In this document: positions 1-12,500 of the stretch, in pieces
Layout: the number at the start of each line of letters is the position of its first letter
Position numbering within the stretch: the first letter of the stretch is position 1
DNA from: Sternotherus odoratus
Lineage: Eukaryota > Chordata > Testudines > Kinosternidae
Reading direction: 5' to 3'
Assembly (NCBI GenBank): GCA_032164245.1
Contig: JAVMKO010000003.1
Coordinates: 3,978,651 to 4,042,650 of the forward strand
Length of the DNA stretch: 64,000 nucleotides
Notes under the pieces: generated by a model
Told to the model about the DNA's origin: nothing
The model's database searches: none
Seen by the model: only the letters and a program-made list of their open reading frames with translations
Position numbers and translations under genes: made by a program

Positions 1-599
1 GTTTGTACAGCACCACAATAGAGCTCTGATTTTGGAGTGCAAATAATACTACTAAGGACTGGAATCTTCTCCAGAGGAAAGCGATAGAAGCCCCGTTACT
101 GGCGCTATTCAAACTGGACTGGACAAAGGACCGTAGGGAGAAGCTTTGCTGTTGCCCCGGTGAGATGGTCTGTTCCAGGAGAGACCGAATAGTGAGACCA
201 CCTTGGTTTCCAAGACTCTCTGACAGGCGTGAATCTGCCTGATCTGGCTGCATTGCCCGTGCTGAGGACCTGAGCTGTCTGGGGTGGGGTGGGGTGTACA
301 GCTTTTAACCGCCGAATGCGCCACACATAAATCAGTCTCACTTGGCTCAGTGAGCACTCAGCTCCTAGGCTCTGCTAGGGGGATGGGTCAGATCCCAAGT
401 CTCGCCCTGACTCAGGTCCAAGCTCTCTCCTCCTGCAGTGAGGACACAGCTCAAGCCACAGACCTGAGTCAGAAGGTCCGTGTGGTGCAGTGTGGACACG
501 TTAGCAAGGCTATGAGACCCAGGCCCAACAATTCTAAACCCAGGTATGCAATGCAGTGTGGATGCTCAAGCCCATGGTAGGAAATACCAAGTCCACAAG

Positions 600-800
600 C
601 CTGGGTCCCACAGACCCAGTGTGACATTCTAAGTGACTTGACCAAGGTCACGCCATGAGTCTGTGTCAGAGCTCTGAGTCTAATGCCTTTGCCATGAAAC
701 TGTCCTTCCTAATTGTAAGGCTTTACATTAAACGGCAAGCTTTTGGGGCAGGGACTATCTTTTTATTCCTCGTATGTACTTTGCCCAGCACAGAGGGGCC
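600..800 (-). repeat. MIR-like SINE fragment
   Basis: Holds AGTGACTTGACCAAGGTCAC, the reverse complement of the MIR/CORE hallmark GTGACCTTGG.CAAGTCACT, followed by a region of the TTTGGGGCAGGGACT type common at MIR-like 3' ends. Confidence 0.55.
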
Positions 801-1021
801 TTGATCCATGACAGGTGTCATTCGACACCACTGTAATATGATACCAGCAAAATATTAATAACGGCATCGTTGATGAATCATAAAACGCCCCCATCCACCA
901 ACCACAAATCCCAAAGCAATCAATTCTTCATCAGATGACAGCTCCTCCCACCCGCTGAAGTGCCATATCTTTGTGTTTTGTAACCCACCCTGATGGAGGC
1001 TAAATCCATCTTCCTCTAGCC

Positions 1022-2073
1022 CAGGGGTGGGCAAACATTTTGGCCTCCCCAAACAACCTGCCCCGCCCGCTATCCGACCCCCACCTACTCCCCAAACAAC
1101 CTGCCCCGCCCCCTATCCGACCCCCATCTACTCCCCAAACAACCTGCCCCGCCCGCTATCCGACCCCCACCTACTCCCCAAACAACCTGCCCCGCCTGCT
1201 ATCCGACCCCCATCTACTCCCCAAACAACCTGCCCCGCCCCCTATCCGACGCCCATCTACTCCCCAAACAACCTGCCCCGCCCGCTATCCGACCCCCATC
1301 TACTCCCCAAACAACCTGGCCCCGCCCACTATCCGACCCCCACCTACTTCCCACCCCCTGACTGCCCCCCTCACAACCCCCAACCAATTCAACCCCCCCA
1401 TTCCTTGTCCCCTGACCTCCCATTCCAGAGACACCCCCACCCCTAACCACCACCACCCGGGACTCCACCTCCTATCTAAGCCCCCTTTCTCCTTGTCCCC
1501 TGACCGCCCCTTCCCAAGTCCCCTCCCAACTGCCCCCTCAGGACCTCACCCCTACCCAACCCCCCCTGCTCCCTGTCCCCTGACTGCCCCGACCTCTATC
1601 CACACCCCGCCCCCTGACAGGCCTTCGGGATTCCCATGCCGCATCCAACGCCCCCCATCCCCTGACTCCCCCCCCCGAACCTCCGCCCCATCCAAACACC
1701 CCCTGGTCCCTGTCCCCTGACCGCCTCCCAGGATCCCCTGCCCTTTATCCAACCCCCCGGCCCCAGCTCCCTTACCACGCTGCTCGATCAGCGTGTCTGG
1801 CAGCTGCGTGGCCCGCCAGAGCTAGACACGCTGCCCCGCCCTCTTACCATGCCGCTCAGAGTGGCAGATGTGCGCGGCCCCGCCGGAGCCAGCCACACCG
1901 CTGCCCCGGAGCAGCGGGCCAGAGTGCTGGCTGCGCAGCACACTGAGTCTGCAGGGGAGGGAGCACAGCAGGGGAGGGGCCGGGGGTAGCCTCCCTGCCC
2001 GGGAGCTCAGGGGCCAGCCAGGATGGTCCCACCAGCAGGATAGGGCCCACGGGCCGTAGTTTGCCCATCCCTG
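1022..2073. mobile_element. Non-autonomous hAT-type element with internal minisatellite
   Basis: Terminal inverted repeats CAGGGGTGGGCAAAC (left) and, reversed, CAGGGATGGGCAAAC (right), 14 of 15 identical. Flanked by a perfect 8-bp target duplication CTCTAGCC at 1014-1021 and 2074-2081, the hAT signature. The 1052-bp inside has no transposase frame; its left part is a 43-bp tandem array and the rest is C-rich. Confidence 0.92.
1047..1350 (+). repeat. 43-bp tandem repeat, seven copies
   Basis: Copies start at 1047, 1090, 1133, 1176, 1219, 1262 and 1305. The unit begins CCCCAAACAACCTGCCCCGC and differs between copies by single changes (CCCGC/CCCCC/CCTGC). It lies wholly inside the hAT-type element. 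Long open frames here are only a by-product of the repeat. Confidence 0.95.
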
Positions 2074-2656
2074 CTCTAGCCTGTGGCTACCTCCATGGTT
2101 CAGTGATGGAAGTTTCTGAGCCTGTGCCGAGGGTTAGGTTGGCTGAAAAGCAGTGCGGGACTGTGGTCCGTCCTACTTCCTCCCTCTTGCCTGCCAGAGA
2201 TGGCGCCTTTCGGGGCTGAAATGTAAACCTGCCCAAATGTCTGGCCCTCCCTGGCGTTTCCTCCCCAGGGCGTGAGCCCGAGTGGAATTCTGGCTTTGAA
2301 ACCGCGTCCGCTCTCCCTGGGCGGGAGGTTACCGTCAAGAGGCTGTTTCTGCTCGGATTAGCCAGGGGCTGCATAACACGCCCCAAGCCAGTGCGCGGCT
2401 CGGGAGATAACACACTGCCCCTTTGTCCACCCTGGCCAGGAGCCTGGACCGAAAGAAGCTTGTGGCTTCAGCTCACTTCTCCTTGGCTGCTAGGGCATGT
2501 CACCAATGAGCCCTCCCCAGCCCCCAGGCAGGTCGGGATGGGGTTCCTGCTAGTCACTGCCCCTCATAATGTGGCATTGGGGGGGGGGTGAGATCTCTGG
2601 GGCAGGGACCTCAGGCCCGATCCTGGCCCCTGCTGCTTTGCATGGATGTGGTAACG

Positions 2657-2708
2657 AGTCAGAGAGAGAGAGAGAGAGTCAGAGTGAGAGAGAGAGAGTC
2701 AGAGAGTC
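2657..2708 (+). repeat. (GA)n microsatellite
   Basis: Interrupted GAGA runs with GTCA interruptions in an ADCY3 intron. Confidence 0.9.
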
Positions 2709-2949
2709 AGTCCTAGCCACGGAATCAGGACTGTGGGATTTGGCCTCAGGGTGCGGACGAGGGTAGCGTACAGTGCCAATGCCCTGAGGCAAAGGAGATG
2801 GGGCTGGACAGTGCGTGTGGGACAGAGAAGGCTGCCTTGTGAAGGTGAGTTTTTATGCTGCTGTGTGTAAAGCGGTGGATCCGGGTTTGTGTCTGGTTCC
2901 CCCAGACCCACACGCTTCCTGCTGCACTGCTCATTTTCACTGCGTCCGT

Positions 2950-3175
2950 GGCGTCTAGTGGTCTCTAGTGGGCAGAGCATTGCACTGGGGCTCAGGAGAC
3001 CTTGGGTCTATTCCTGACTCTGCCACTGGCCTGTTGGCTCTCCTTGGGCAAGTCATGTCTCTGCTCTGGGCCTCAGTTTCCCCAAGTGTAAGATGGAGAT
3101 ACTGATGCTGACCTCCTTTGTAAAGCACGTTGAGATCTGCTGCTGCAAAGTGCTAGGGGGTATATTATTACTGCG
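2950..3175 (+). repeat. MIR/CORE-like SINE
   Basis: tRNA-like head (AGTGGGCAGAGCATTGCACT), then GGGCAAGTCATGTCTCTGCT, GGCCTCAGTTTCCCC and the 3' part TTTGTAAAGCACGTTGAGAT. This order is that of a MIR-type SINE. Confidence 0.8.
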
Positions 3176-3458
3176 GGTCTTTATCACAGCAATAGCCTGG
3201 CACATCTGGCCCTTGCCACAAGCCACGCTGCCCATCCCAGGGTGGCAGCTAGTCCTAGCTGCTTGGGCTGGCTGGACCTGTGTGAGTGTGTGACGCCGGC
3301 CAATTGTGTAATCGAACCCTGGGGATTTCTGTTGTACCTGTGAGTGTAAATGACTCCGCTTGGCTGGCAGCCCTGTCCTGGCACCTGCTGATCCTCCAGG
3401 GCCTTGCTTTGATCTGCCCTGAGCTCTGATTAGCCTCTTCCTCTTCCCTCCGCCTCAG

Positions 3459-3589
3459 GAACGGTTGATGCTTTCCATCCTGCCCAAGCACGTGGCAGAC
3501 GAGATGCTCAAGGACATGAAGAAGGACCCGAGCCAGAAAGAGATGCAGCAGTTTAACACCATGTACATGTACCGCCATGAGAATGTCAG
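3459..3589 (+). CDS. ADCY3: ADCY3 exon: linker into C1a
   Basis: Phase 0 start after a polypyrimidine-CAG acceptor, GTAAAG donor. Encodes [16 protein letters not shown] and the following helix to YRHENV, the juxtamembrane stretch that leads from the first membrane domain into the C1 catalytic fold. It is the first ADCY3 exon in the window; the last base pair of the exon is the first two-thirds of a Ser codon completed at 5249. Confidence 0.95.
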
Positions 3590-6500
3590 GTAAAGGACAC
3601 GCCTCGCTCTGTGGGCGGAGGGTTGATCTCCGTGTGAGGCATCACATTTATCATGGTCACTTTGTCTAGACGCAGTTCAGTGATGAAAAATGCACATTGG
3701 GCGGAATAATCTGAATGACTTATGTGCATTTCTGGGGGTAACATTAATTGTAACCAGGCAGGGGGAAAAACGGGGCTCCGTAAAGCCCAGGCCTGAGTGT
3801 CACAAACCACGCGAGGTGTTAGGCTGGACAAAAAGTGGGATGGAGAATAAGACCCAGACTGTTTTAATGCTGTTCTGTAAAGCAGTGGGGGATGCTCCCC
3901 ACTGAACTGTGTCCGGTTCTGCTCACCCCCTCTGCCAAAGGAGGACAGAGCAGAAACGGGGAATCCAGAGATGGGCAACAAGACTAACGAGAGGCCTGGG
4001 CAGACGTCTGTATGAGGCGCAAGGGGAAGGGTTGGGGTGGTGTGATTGGGAGAGGAGAAGAGTGAGGCGGGATATGACCGGGGTACGCGGGGGTTGCTGA
4101 CTGGTCTCTCCTGCCCAAGGAGGACTGATATCTTCACACACAGAGTCTGGATCAGGCCCTTTCTCTCAAGGCTCCATGGATCAGTGACACCAAGAATCTT
4201 CAGCAAAACCCCCAAAGAAACAGTTCAGCAGAAACCCAACAGCTAAACCAGGTCCTTTTCCCAGAGTTTTACTCCTCTGAGTAGCCCTGCCCCAGTCCTC
4301 CCAGACGCTATCTTCCTGGGGTCCCCCTACTCCAGGGCCTTCGCCAGAGCCAGCCTGCTGCCTGTAGCTCTCCCCTCTCCCTGAGCTCTGTCAGCTTTAT
4401 GGGAATCAGGTGTTCATCAGGCAGGCACTGGGACTCTGCCCCAGAACACGGCTGGCTGGCCCCAGGCTCCCTGGACTTTAAAAGGGCAACCCGCCCTGTT
4501 ACATACATGAAATAACGAATGGGGTAGAGGAGGTCTACTGGGCACTCAGTCGTAATGCAAGAACAAAGGGGCAGTCAATGAATTTGAAAGGCAGCTGGCT
4601 TAAAGCTGATAAAGGAGCTAGCTGGCTGTCCTATGCAACGTATAATTAACCAGTGGAACTCACTGCCACAAAGTATCACCGAGACCTTCGTAAGATTCCA
4701 GAAAAGACCAGACATTTGAGGACAATGAGAAAGTTCACATTTGATAGGAAGGGGGGAAAATGTGTAAGTGGGTATATAAACCCTCACGCTTCAGGGCATG
4801 CACCAAACCGCCAAGTGACAGCGGTCAGGAAGAACACCCCCTCCCCAAGGAGGTAATTCCATTATCATTCCTGGTGGGGTTTCTTGTGCCTTCGTCTGAA
4901 GCAGCTGGTGCGGGGCAGTGTCAGAGAGAGGATAACGGACTAGATGAAGCTGGTCTGAGCCAGTCGGGCAGGTCTTATGTTCCTGGGAAAGCCCCAAGAT
5001 TCCTCGGCATAAGGGGAACAGGGTGGGATATTTCACTGTAAGAAAGCTGTGGAGAATAAACTGCAGGGGAAAATCCTACCCATGACTGCCTCCAAACTAC
5101 AAGGTCTTCAGCATCACTGCTGCCTCTGATTCTGGCTTTCTCCACATTCCTCTGAGTGGCCATGGCAGCCCCGTCCCTAGGGTCTCCCTCCTGGTCTTGG
5201 ACTCTGTGAAACTCACGTTTTCTGGCTTGTGTTCTCTTCTTTTCCCAGCATCCTCTTTGCTGACATAGTTGGCTTCACCCAGCTGTCGTCCACCTGCAGC
5301 GCCCAGGAGCTGGTGAAGCTGCTGAACGAGCTCTTTGCCCGCTTCGACAAGCTGGCAGCGGTACGTACACTCACGCCGCGCCTCTCAGTCCAGACCCCCT
5401 GGTTCACAACCGGCTCCGGAGAGACGGGCAGGCTTAGTACCCCACAGCAAAGGCAAGCCTCTCAGGAGGTCACCACTCCTCTGCCACCCGAGTCTCCCCA
5501 CGGCCGAGCAGGGTCTGGGAATGCTATGGTGGCGGAGCAAGCAGGCTTCGCCCCAGCCCACGGGAGCAGCTGTGCTGGGGAGCTCCAGAGGGGGGTCACG
5601 TCTGCCCCTGCCCACACAGAGTGAGGCTCCCCAAGACGTGAGGCCTAGCTCCTGGTCACCTCAGGCGCCACCTGGCAGTGGATGAACCTTGCTGCTAGGC
5701 AATGGCTGTTAGCTGGGTTTGGTGGGTCTGGGCTGAGTCCCCCGTGCCCAGGGGTTCGCAGAGCAAAAGCTGCCACCGCACTGGACACCCCTAGCCCCAG
5801 TGGCGGCAGCGGCCTCTGTGTAAAGGCCAAGGGCTGAATGAACCTTGGAGACCGAACTCCCCTCTGACTCCTCCAGGCAAGCGGGAGGCCTGCTGAGTGG
5901 AGGGGCACCACGGCTGCCTGGACTTCGTCAGTTCGGGGGATAAATAGGGGGCCCCCAGGTTGTCACGGCAGCCCGGAGACCAAGGAAAGGTTCATCCTGT
6001 GCAGGACGAGCCCCAAAGTGAGAGTAAGGAGCAGGCCTGCCCTGCCTGCGCAGGGAGAAGTGCCCTTCCCCGGGGTGCCTGGCATCCAGAGGCCTCACCC
6101 TCCCTAACGCCACACAGACCGAAAAGGGGGCCTTAAAGTGGGTGCAAAAGGCTCCCTCGCCAGTTCAGAGCTGGCGTAAGGGATCCTCACCAGCCCTGCT
6201 CCCACATCAGGGCTGTGTTTGGAGTGCAGTGTACCACAGCTGTCCGCTGTTCCCTAGAGGCCAGGGAAGCTGACTGCCCGGAGGCTGCTCTAAGTTACAC
6301 TGGGAGCTGGGCAGGGTCCTTCACGGCCCCAGGACATAGGGAGTGCAGAGGTGGCTAAAAGTGACCTTAGCCCCTCCATCCTGCAGCCCTGGGCCCCGCT
6401 GGGGCTGTTTTCCCAGCAGCACTGAGCTGTGCCCGCTACCCTTCTCCTTGGGGGAAGGAGGGGAATGGAAACTGAGTTTATTTTTGCACGGCCTGGGGAC

Positions 6501-9500
6501 GAGAGTCCTTGGACAAAGGTCAAACCCTGCGCCTGCCGCTACATGGGAAAGCGCTGCGAGTGTGAAGCATGTCAAGCAGCAGAGAGGGAAGGGGAGATGG
6601 ATGAAGCCACGTTAACCATAAAGGGAGAGACATTTTCATTTTGTTTCAACCTAGTCTAAACTCTGAGCCAGTTACCGGGAAGGGGAGAGAAAGGGGGAAG
6701 AGGAGAGACAGAGGAGGAGGGAGAGATGGCGAGGTCAGCAACAAAGGAACGCGGAGGGAGAAGAGCGGCACTGAAAAAGGCAGTGGAAGGGGAAGAGGGC
6801 AAGGCTGGGGAGAGGAAAACCAGGGACCCGGTTTCACCCTCGTGAAGCCAGACCGGCACTTGCCTTTACACTGGGGTAACTGGGAACAGAAGTTTGGCTG
6901 CATATGAGCTGCGCATTGCTCAGAGCCCCACTGTGCATTACTCCAGCTCCTGCCACAAGGAGCCAGGGGAATTCATAACAGACTAACGCCAGTCACTGTA
7001 ACCTCGTGATGACTGAATCAAGTCGGAGCAGTGCAGCCTGGGGGGCAGGTTAGTGCCTTTCCCAAACGGTGGAGAAGGGCAGGCCACGACCAACGTTGCG
7101 GACGAGGTAGGATATCAGCCCCAAATATTCAAAAATCATGAATCTGGCTCACCAGAAATCACACAATTGGCTTTAAATTCATGAGATGGTGTAGAAATAA
7201 GAGAGTTGAAGTGCTTTTTTACTTGCCTTCTGCTTTTTGAGCCTTTAAGGTGCCCTGGGGTCACATTCAGAAGCTTTCTCCACAGCCGCGAGGGCTAGGA
7301 ACTTACTTTTTCGGTGAGAATGAAGGCTGAAATCATCACACATCCACCTGACTCCAGGAGCTGGAGCTTTAAGGAAAACACTAGTTATTATGAGAGTCCT
7401 GACAAAATCATGGGAGCTGGGAGCACTGGGATATTCACAGAGCAGCCTTGGATTGCTGGGCGGGGAGGATGGAGCTGGGGTGTTTCCTTCAGGCTGGAGA
7501 TGGAAGGATATGGGTGTAAGTGAGCGGAGAGACCCCGGCTCCAGGGTCAACGTGGAAGGAGGTGGAGAGAGGGGCCAGGCAGACACAAGGGCTGGCAGAG
7601 CGTAGAAGGTGGCAGCGCAGAGATGTAGGTAGGAGCCTCTCGCCCAGCCATTGCCGTGTGGAGGTCACACGTTGTGCTTCCTTCCCCCTGCTCTCTCAGA
7701 AACACCACCAGCTGCGCATCAAGATCCTGGGAGACTGCTATTACTGTATCTGTGGGCTGCCGGACTACCGCGAGGACCACGCTGTCTGCTCCATCATGAT
7801 GGGACTGGCCATGGTGGAAGCCATATCGTAAGCGCTGCTCCCTTCGTCCCTGACTCTTCTTTCTCGGGGTCGATGACGCTTCCCTGTAAATGAGCAGCGC
7901 TCGCGGGGGCTCCTTTAGCCTGTTCTGCGTTGTGACTTCAGGTCCACCCATCATGCCTCTTCCCGCCCTCTGGCCAGTGCTGTCTGGTACCATTGCGTGG
8001 ACTAGATACCTCCCGAGGTCTCTTCCAACCCTGATACTCTCTGATTCTATTGCCCAATGACAGTTTTGTCCCGTTGTGATTTTGGGAGCACATGCTTGTG
8101 TGTGCTTAGATGTGCGGCCTTCATTTTGTGCCAACAAAGTTGGCTGCATATGATTTCCCTGTTGTGTTTTTTAAAGGATTGAAGAAGGGGGGTGGGGAGG
8201 AAACAAGATTGAATTTTAAAAAAGCCCTGTTGCTTTAGTATTGTGGGGCTGAACAAGTGTGCAGCACCACAGGGTTTGAAACTGAGTGTGCACGTACACA
8301 CAAAAACTAGCTGTAGCATATACAGAGCTGCGTAACTACGAGATGGGATTTTTAGAGGAAGCGATGGGATTTTCAAAGGTGGTAGAAGATTTAAGTGGAC
8401 AAACCCTTTGAAAATTCCAGCCGAGGTACTTCAGGACTCCCTAACCAGTGATTAGGATGCTAGCCTTGGATTTGGGAGATCTGAAGGTCTCTGCTCTGCC
8501 AGAGCCACCCAGTATGACCTTGGGCAAGTCACTTCCCCTTTCTGTGCCTCAGTTTCCCATCTGTGCGATGGGGTTCATAGCCCAGCTTGCCTTACAAGAA
8601 TATTAGGAGGATAAATACATTGAAAAGTGCTAAGTGCCCAGACAGAATGGGGCCAGATATATATCGAATGTGGAAAAAGTGGTATTTTTACCCCTGTCCA
8701 ATAACTGAAAAACATCTGAAGAGATTTTTTGCCCCAAAATTCACCTTTGAGCTGAGAGCTGGGATTGAAAAAAAGAGAGATTTCTTGAAAGCTTTGAACA
8801 AGGGTAATTGTGGGAGTTATAACGAAAGCTGGCTTGTAACTTCAGCTGTAGGGATGAGGGTCCCCGGGGGCATGTGACCTATTGGTTAGAGCAGAAGTCT
8901 ATGCATCAGGTTCTGGTCTGGACTCTCCTGCGTACTCACTGCATGACATTGGGGGACACTGCATGACATTTACAGTGCCTGTCTGTAAAGTGGGATTCAT
9001 GACAGGTAACATGTTCAAAGGCATCGAAAGTGACTTGGGATGTTCCTTTGACATTCAAATCACCTGGGTGTTTTTGACCGGGTTGCCCGATACCCCCGCA
9101 CTCGAGGAAGGTGGGTTGTGAGGGTTAGTTCACCAATGTGTATCAGCACTTTGAGATCCTTGGGCGAAGGGTACGCAGGAAGGACAGACTATCGTTAGAG
9201 CTGTCACACCCGTATTTGCAGCTGGAGCAAGCTGGCGGAACTCCACGGGTTTCACAGGAGGTCTGTGACTTTACACTAGCGGAAGATCTGGCCCCTAGCG
9301 TGTCTGCACATGAATGTGTCGGCAGGGGCCACTAGACCGGCATCAATCCAGAGTAACTCTCAGGCCTTCGGTGGGGCCTCTCCCGACTGGATCCGTCCCG
9401 GTATCTCCGCATGCCCTGCCAGGGGGTGGGGCGAGGCTCAACTGGGGGACTTACCCCGGCTCCAGCGACCTCTCTGTGTGACCCCCCGTTCTCCCTCTCC

Positions 9501-12500
9501 CAAAGCTACGTGCGAGAGAAGACCAAAACGGACGTGGACATGCGGGTGGGGGTCCACAGCGGCGCGGTGCTGGGGGGCGTACTGGGCCAGAAGCGCTGGC
9601 AGTACGACGTGTGGTCCACGGACGTCACGGTGGCTAACAAGATGGAGGCCGGCGGCATCCCGGGGTGAGTGTCTCCCGGTGGATGGAGAATGAGCCTTGG
9701 CACGGGGGTGGGGAAGTGGCTAGACAGGGCCGAAGGGGTGTTGGTCCATCTCCATCCACTAAGCGTGTCCTGTGTCTCCGCGGCTCCAGCCCGTGACGTG
9801 GCTTGCTTTGTGGGTCCCTCTGGCTAACCTGGCTGTCCGAGCGCACGGCGCTCCGTGTCCTCAGCCTCCTGCCGAGGTGACGTCAGTGCAGGTGCTTCCC
9901 CAGTGCATCACCAAGTGAGGTCAAGAGCGTCAGACCCCATCAGTGAGGGTACGTTTTAGTCCCGGGTATTTTTAGGAGAAGCCATGGGCAGGTCACGGGC
10001 AGTAAACGAGAACTCATGGCCGGTGACCTGGGCATGACTTTTACTATATGCCCCTAACTAAAACTTGGGCCAGGGGGCCACGGGTTCTGGGGGAGCAGCC
10101 CCCCTGCTGGTGCTGCGGGGGAGGCAGGCGGCTGTGCACGGCCCGGGACCCCCGCTGGTGCTGGGGGCGGGAGGGTTGGCGGGACTGGCAGGCTCCCTAC
10201 CCGGCTCTGACCGGCATGTCCCTGCAGCTCCTAGGGTGAGGGGCGGCCATGGGGGCTCCGCGCGCGGCTCCCACCACAGGCACTGGCTCTGCAGTACCCA
10301 TTGGCCGAGAACTGCGGAGCGCCTTGGTCCCTCTGCCTAGGAGCTGTAGGGACATGCCGGTGGGAGCCAGGTAATCGCCGGCCTGTACCCCAACCCCCTC
10401 CCACACACCCAAACTGCTGCTGCTGGCCCCTGCAGAAGTCACAGAGGTCACGGAAAGTCACGGAATCCGTGACCTCCATGACAGACACTCGGCCTTGCCC
10501 ACAGGGCACCGCCTGTCTCAGACTCACTGCATTCCCCTACCCTCGGTCTTAGTAACAACACCGAATGCTGTGCAGAGCCCTGCCTCCATTCACCTCCCAC
10601 ATAACAAACCCATTGGCTGCACTGGGAGCAGGACCCTGACCCTGCCAGCTCCCCGCCAGCGGGAGCCGTGTCTAGGATCTGGCCAGTACTTGCCCTCTTG
10701 GGTCCCACACAGCCCCATCTGCTGCCCAGTGCAGGGTTGGTCCCCAGGGCCCCTCAACAGGGTTTTGAACAGTCACGTTTACATGTTCCAGGTGATGTTC
10801 TTCCCCCTTCTTTGCCTGGCCTTCCAGTGTGATCTAAGGGAGCTGGCAGAGACGGAAAAGTGGAGCCCATCGGGGGGCAGGCTGGGGGAGCAGGACACCT
10901 TCCAGAAATCCCAACCTGCCTTGCCCCCAGCAGCCAGAAGTGACCCTAATAACCCAGCCAGGCTCCCATGGGGTCAACATCCCAGGGCCCCATTTGGAGC
11001 CACTTGAAGTCAATGGACTTAAATTCTTATAGAGTATTTCCCAGAGCCCCCCGACATGCTATGAAACCCCCTGCGGGGTGGAAAATCTTTACTGGAGCTC
11101 CGCTCCAGACAGCTCTGGCGGAATTGAAGCCCTGGGAGTCGGACACGCTGCGTTTGTTCCAAGGGCGGTCCCTGTGGGCACGGGGTGGGGGTGGCCCATG
11201 GTCACCGGCAGGGCCTGGAGGAGTAGGGAGGTTTTCGGAAGGACGGTGACCCTGGTTTGGAGGCATTTCCTCTGTGGCTGGATGCCCCGCAGGCCTAGCT
11301 AAATACAAATACAGCACAGCACACCCGGTCTGGTCACTGCTCCGGGGCATGGTGCAGCCAAGTGCAGCCGGCTGGAAAGCCACGAGGGTAACAAATCGGC
11401 TTTCTCCGGCTGGGGTCAGCAGCAGCAGCGCCCTGGATCTGCCTGGGCGGAGATGCCAGGATTGATTATTAAAACCAAGAATAGCCGTGTAGAAGGAGCA
11501 ACCGCTCTGAGGCGCTGGGAAATGGTCGGAGACAGCCAGGCGCCTTGCAAGGGACTCAGAGCCAACCTCAGCTTGTGACGCTCCCCCAACTGGGCTCCCG
11601 ATCCACATTCTCTCTCTGGCGGCTGGAGCTGAACGGGGCCTCGTCACAAATAACCAGGGAGGGTCCCACGCAGAGGGATGTCGGACGCAGGGAGGGGAGG
11701 CCTGACATCGGTGCCCTGTGGGCAAGGCGGGAGGCGTTCCACGCCCTGGCTCCTGCCGGCTGGAGTTGGAAACAGCTTGTCAGCAGGCGGAGAGTTGTCT
11801 CCTTAGCAGGCCAGGCTGTTGTGAGCACACCAGCCCCTTGTCCCCTGTCTCCACCCCACCCCCCACTGCTGGGCTCCCCGTCTGCTTCTGCTGCCCCTGC
11901 CGCCAATGGGGCAGGTCCCGGCTGTATCTGCTGCTGCGCTTCCGCCCACCCCCACTGAGACATGGGCCTTTGCTTTGCTCTATCCATTCCCACCTTCCCC
12001 CTGGAAACCAATCGCCGCTGGGACCCAGGGTTCTCTGTGGTAACTCAGTCCTGCCTCCCCCTGGATGAAGGGGACAGGGGGCTTTGTGTGGATACCTCAA
12101 TAGCTTCACAAGATGTCCTCCCCGAAACCTGCCGCCGTCTGCCCGGGGCTGGCAGGAAGGCAGCCGGGGCCACGCTGATGTCTTCTTCCCACCCGGCCCC
12201 CAGGCGGGTGCACATCTCCCAGAACACCATGGACTGCTTGAGAGGAGAGTTCGAGGTGGAGCCCGGTGAGGGGGGGACGAGGTGCGAGTACCTGAAGGAG
12301 AAGGGGATCGTCACGTACCTCATCGTGGTGCCCAAGCAGCCGCTCAAGAACGGGATCAACGGCGTGGTGAGTGACCTTCCTCCTCCTCCAGCTCCTTCCA
12401 GCTCCCCCGTTCCACGGCCTGCCCTGGGCTCCGTTCTCCTGTCTCCATATCTGCACTTCTCAAGCATGCCAAGGGGTGTGAACGCTTGGCTCCCTCCCCC

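Larger units (their letters stand above)
1..3458 (+). other. ADCY3: ADCY3 intron (5' part outside the window)
   Basis: Contains a MIR-like fragment, a 1.05-kb hAT-type element, a (GA)n microsatellite and a MIR-like SINE, listed separately. The upstream coding region for the first membrane domain is not here. The stretch 2082-2650 shows nothing else that I recognise. Confidence 0.85.

Noticed and set aside
1027..1720. 226- and 139-codon proline-rich frames
   Set aside because: They run through the 43-bp tandem array and C-rich interior of a transposable element.
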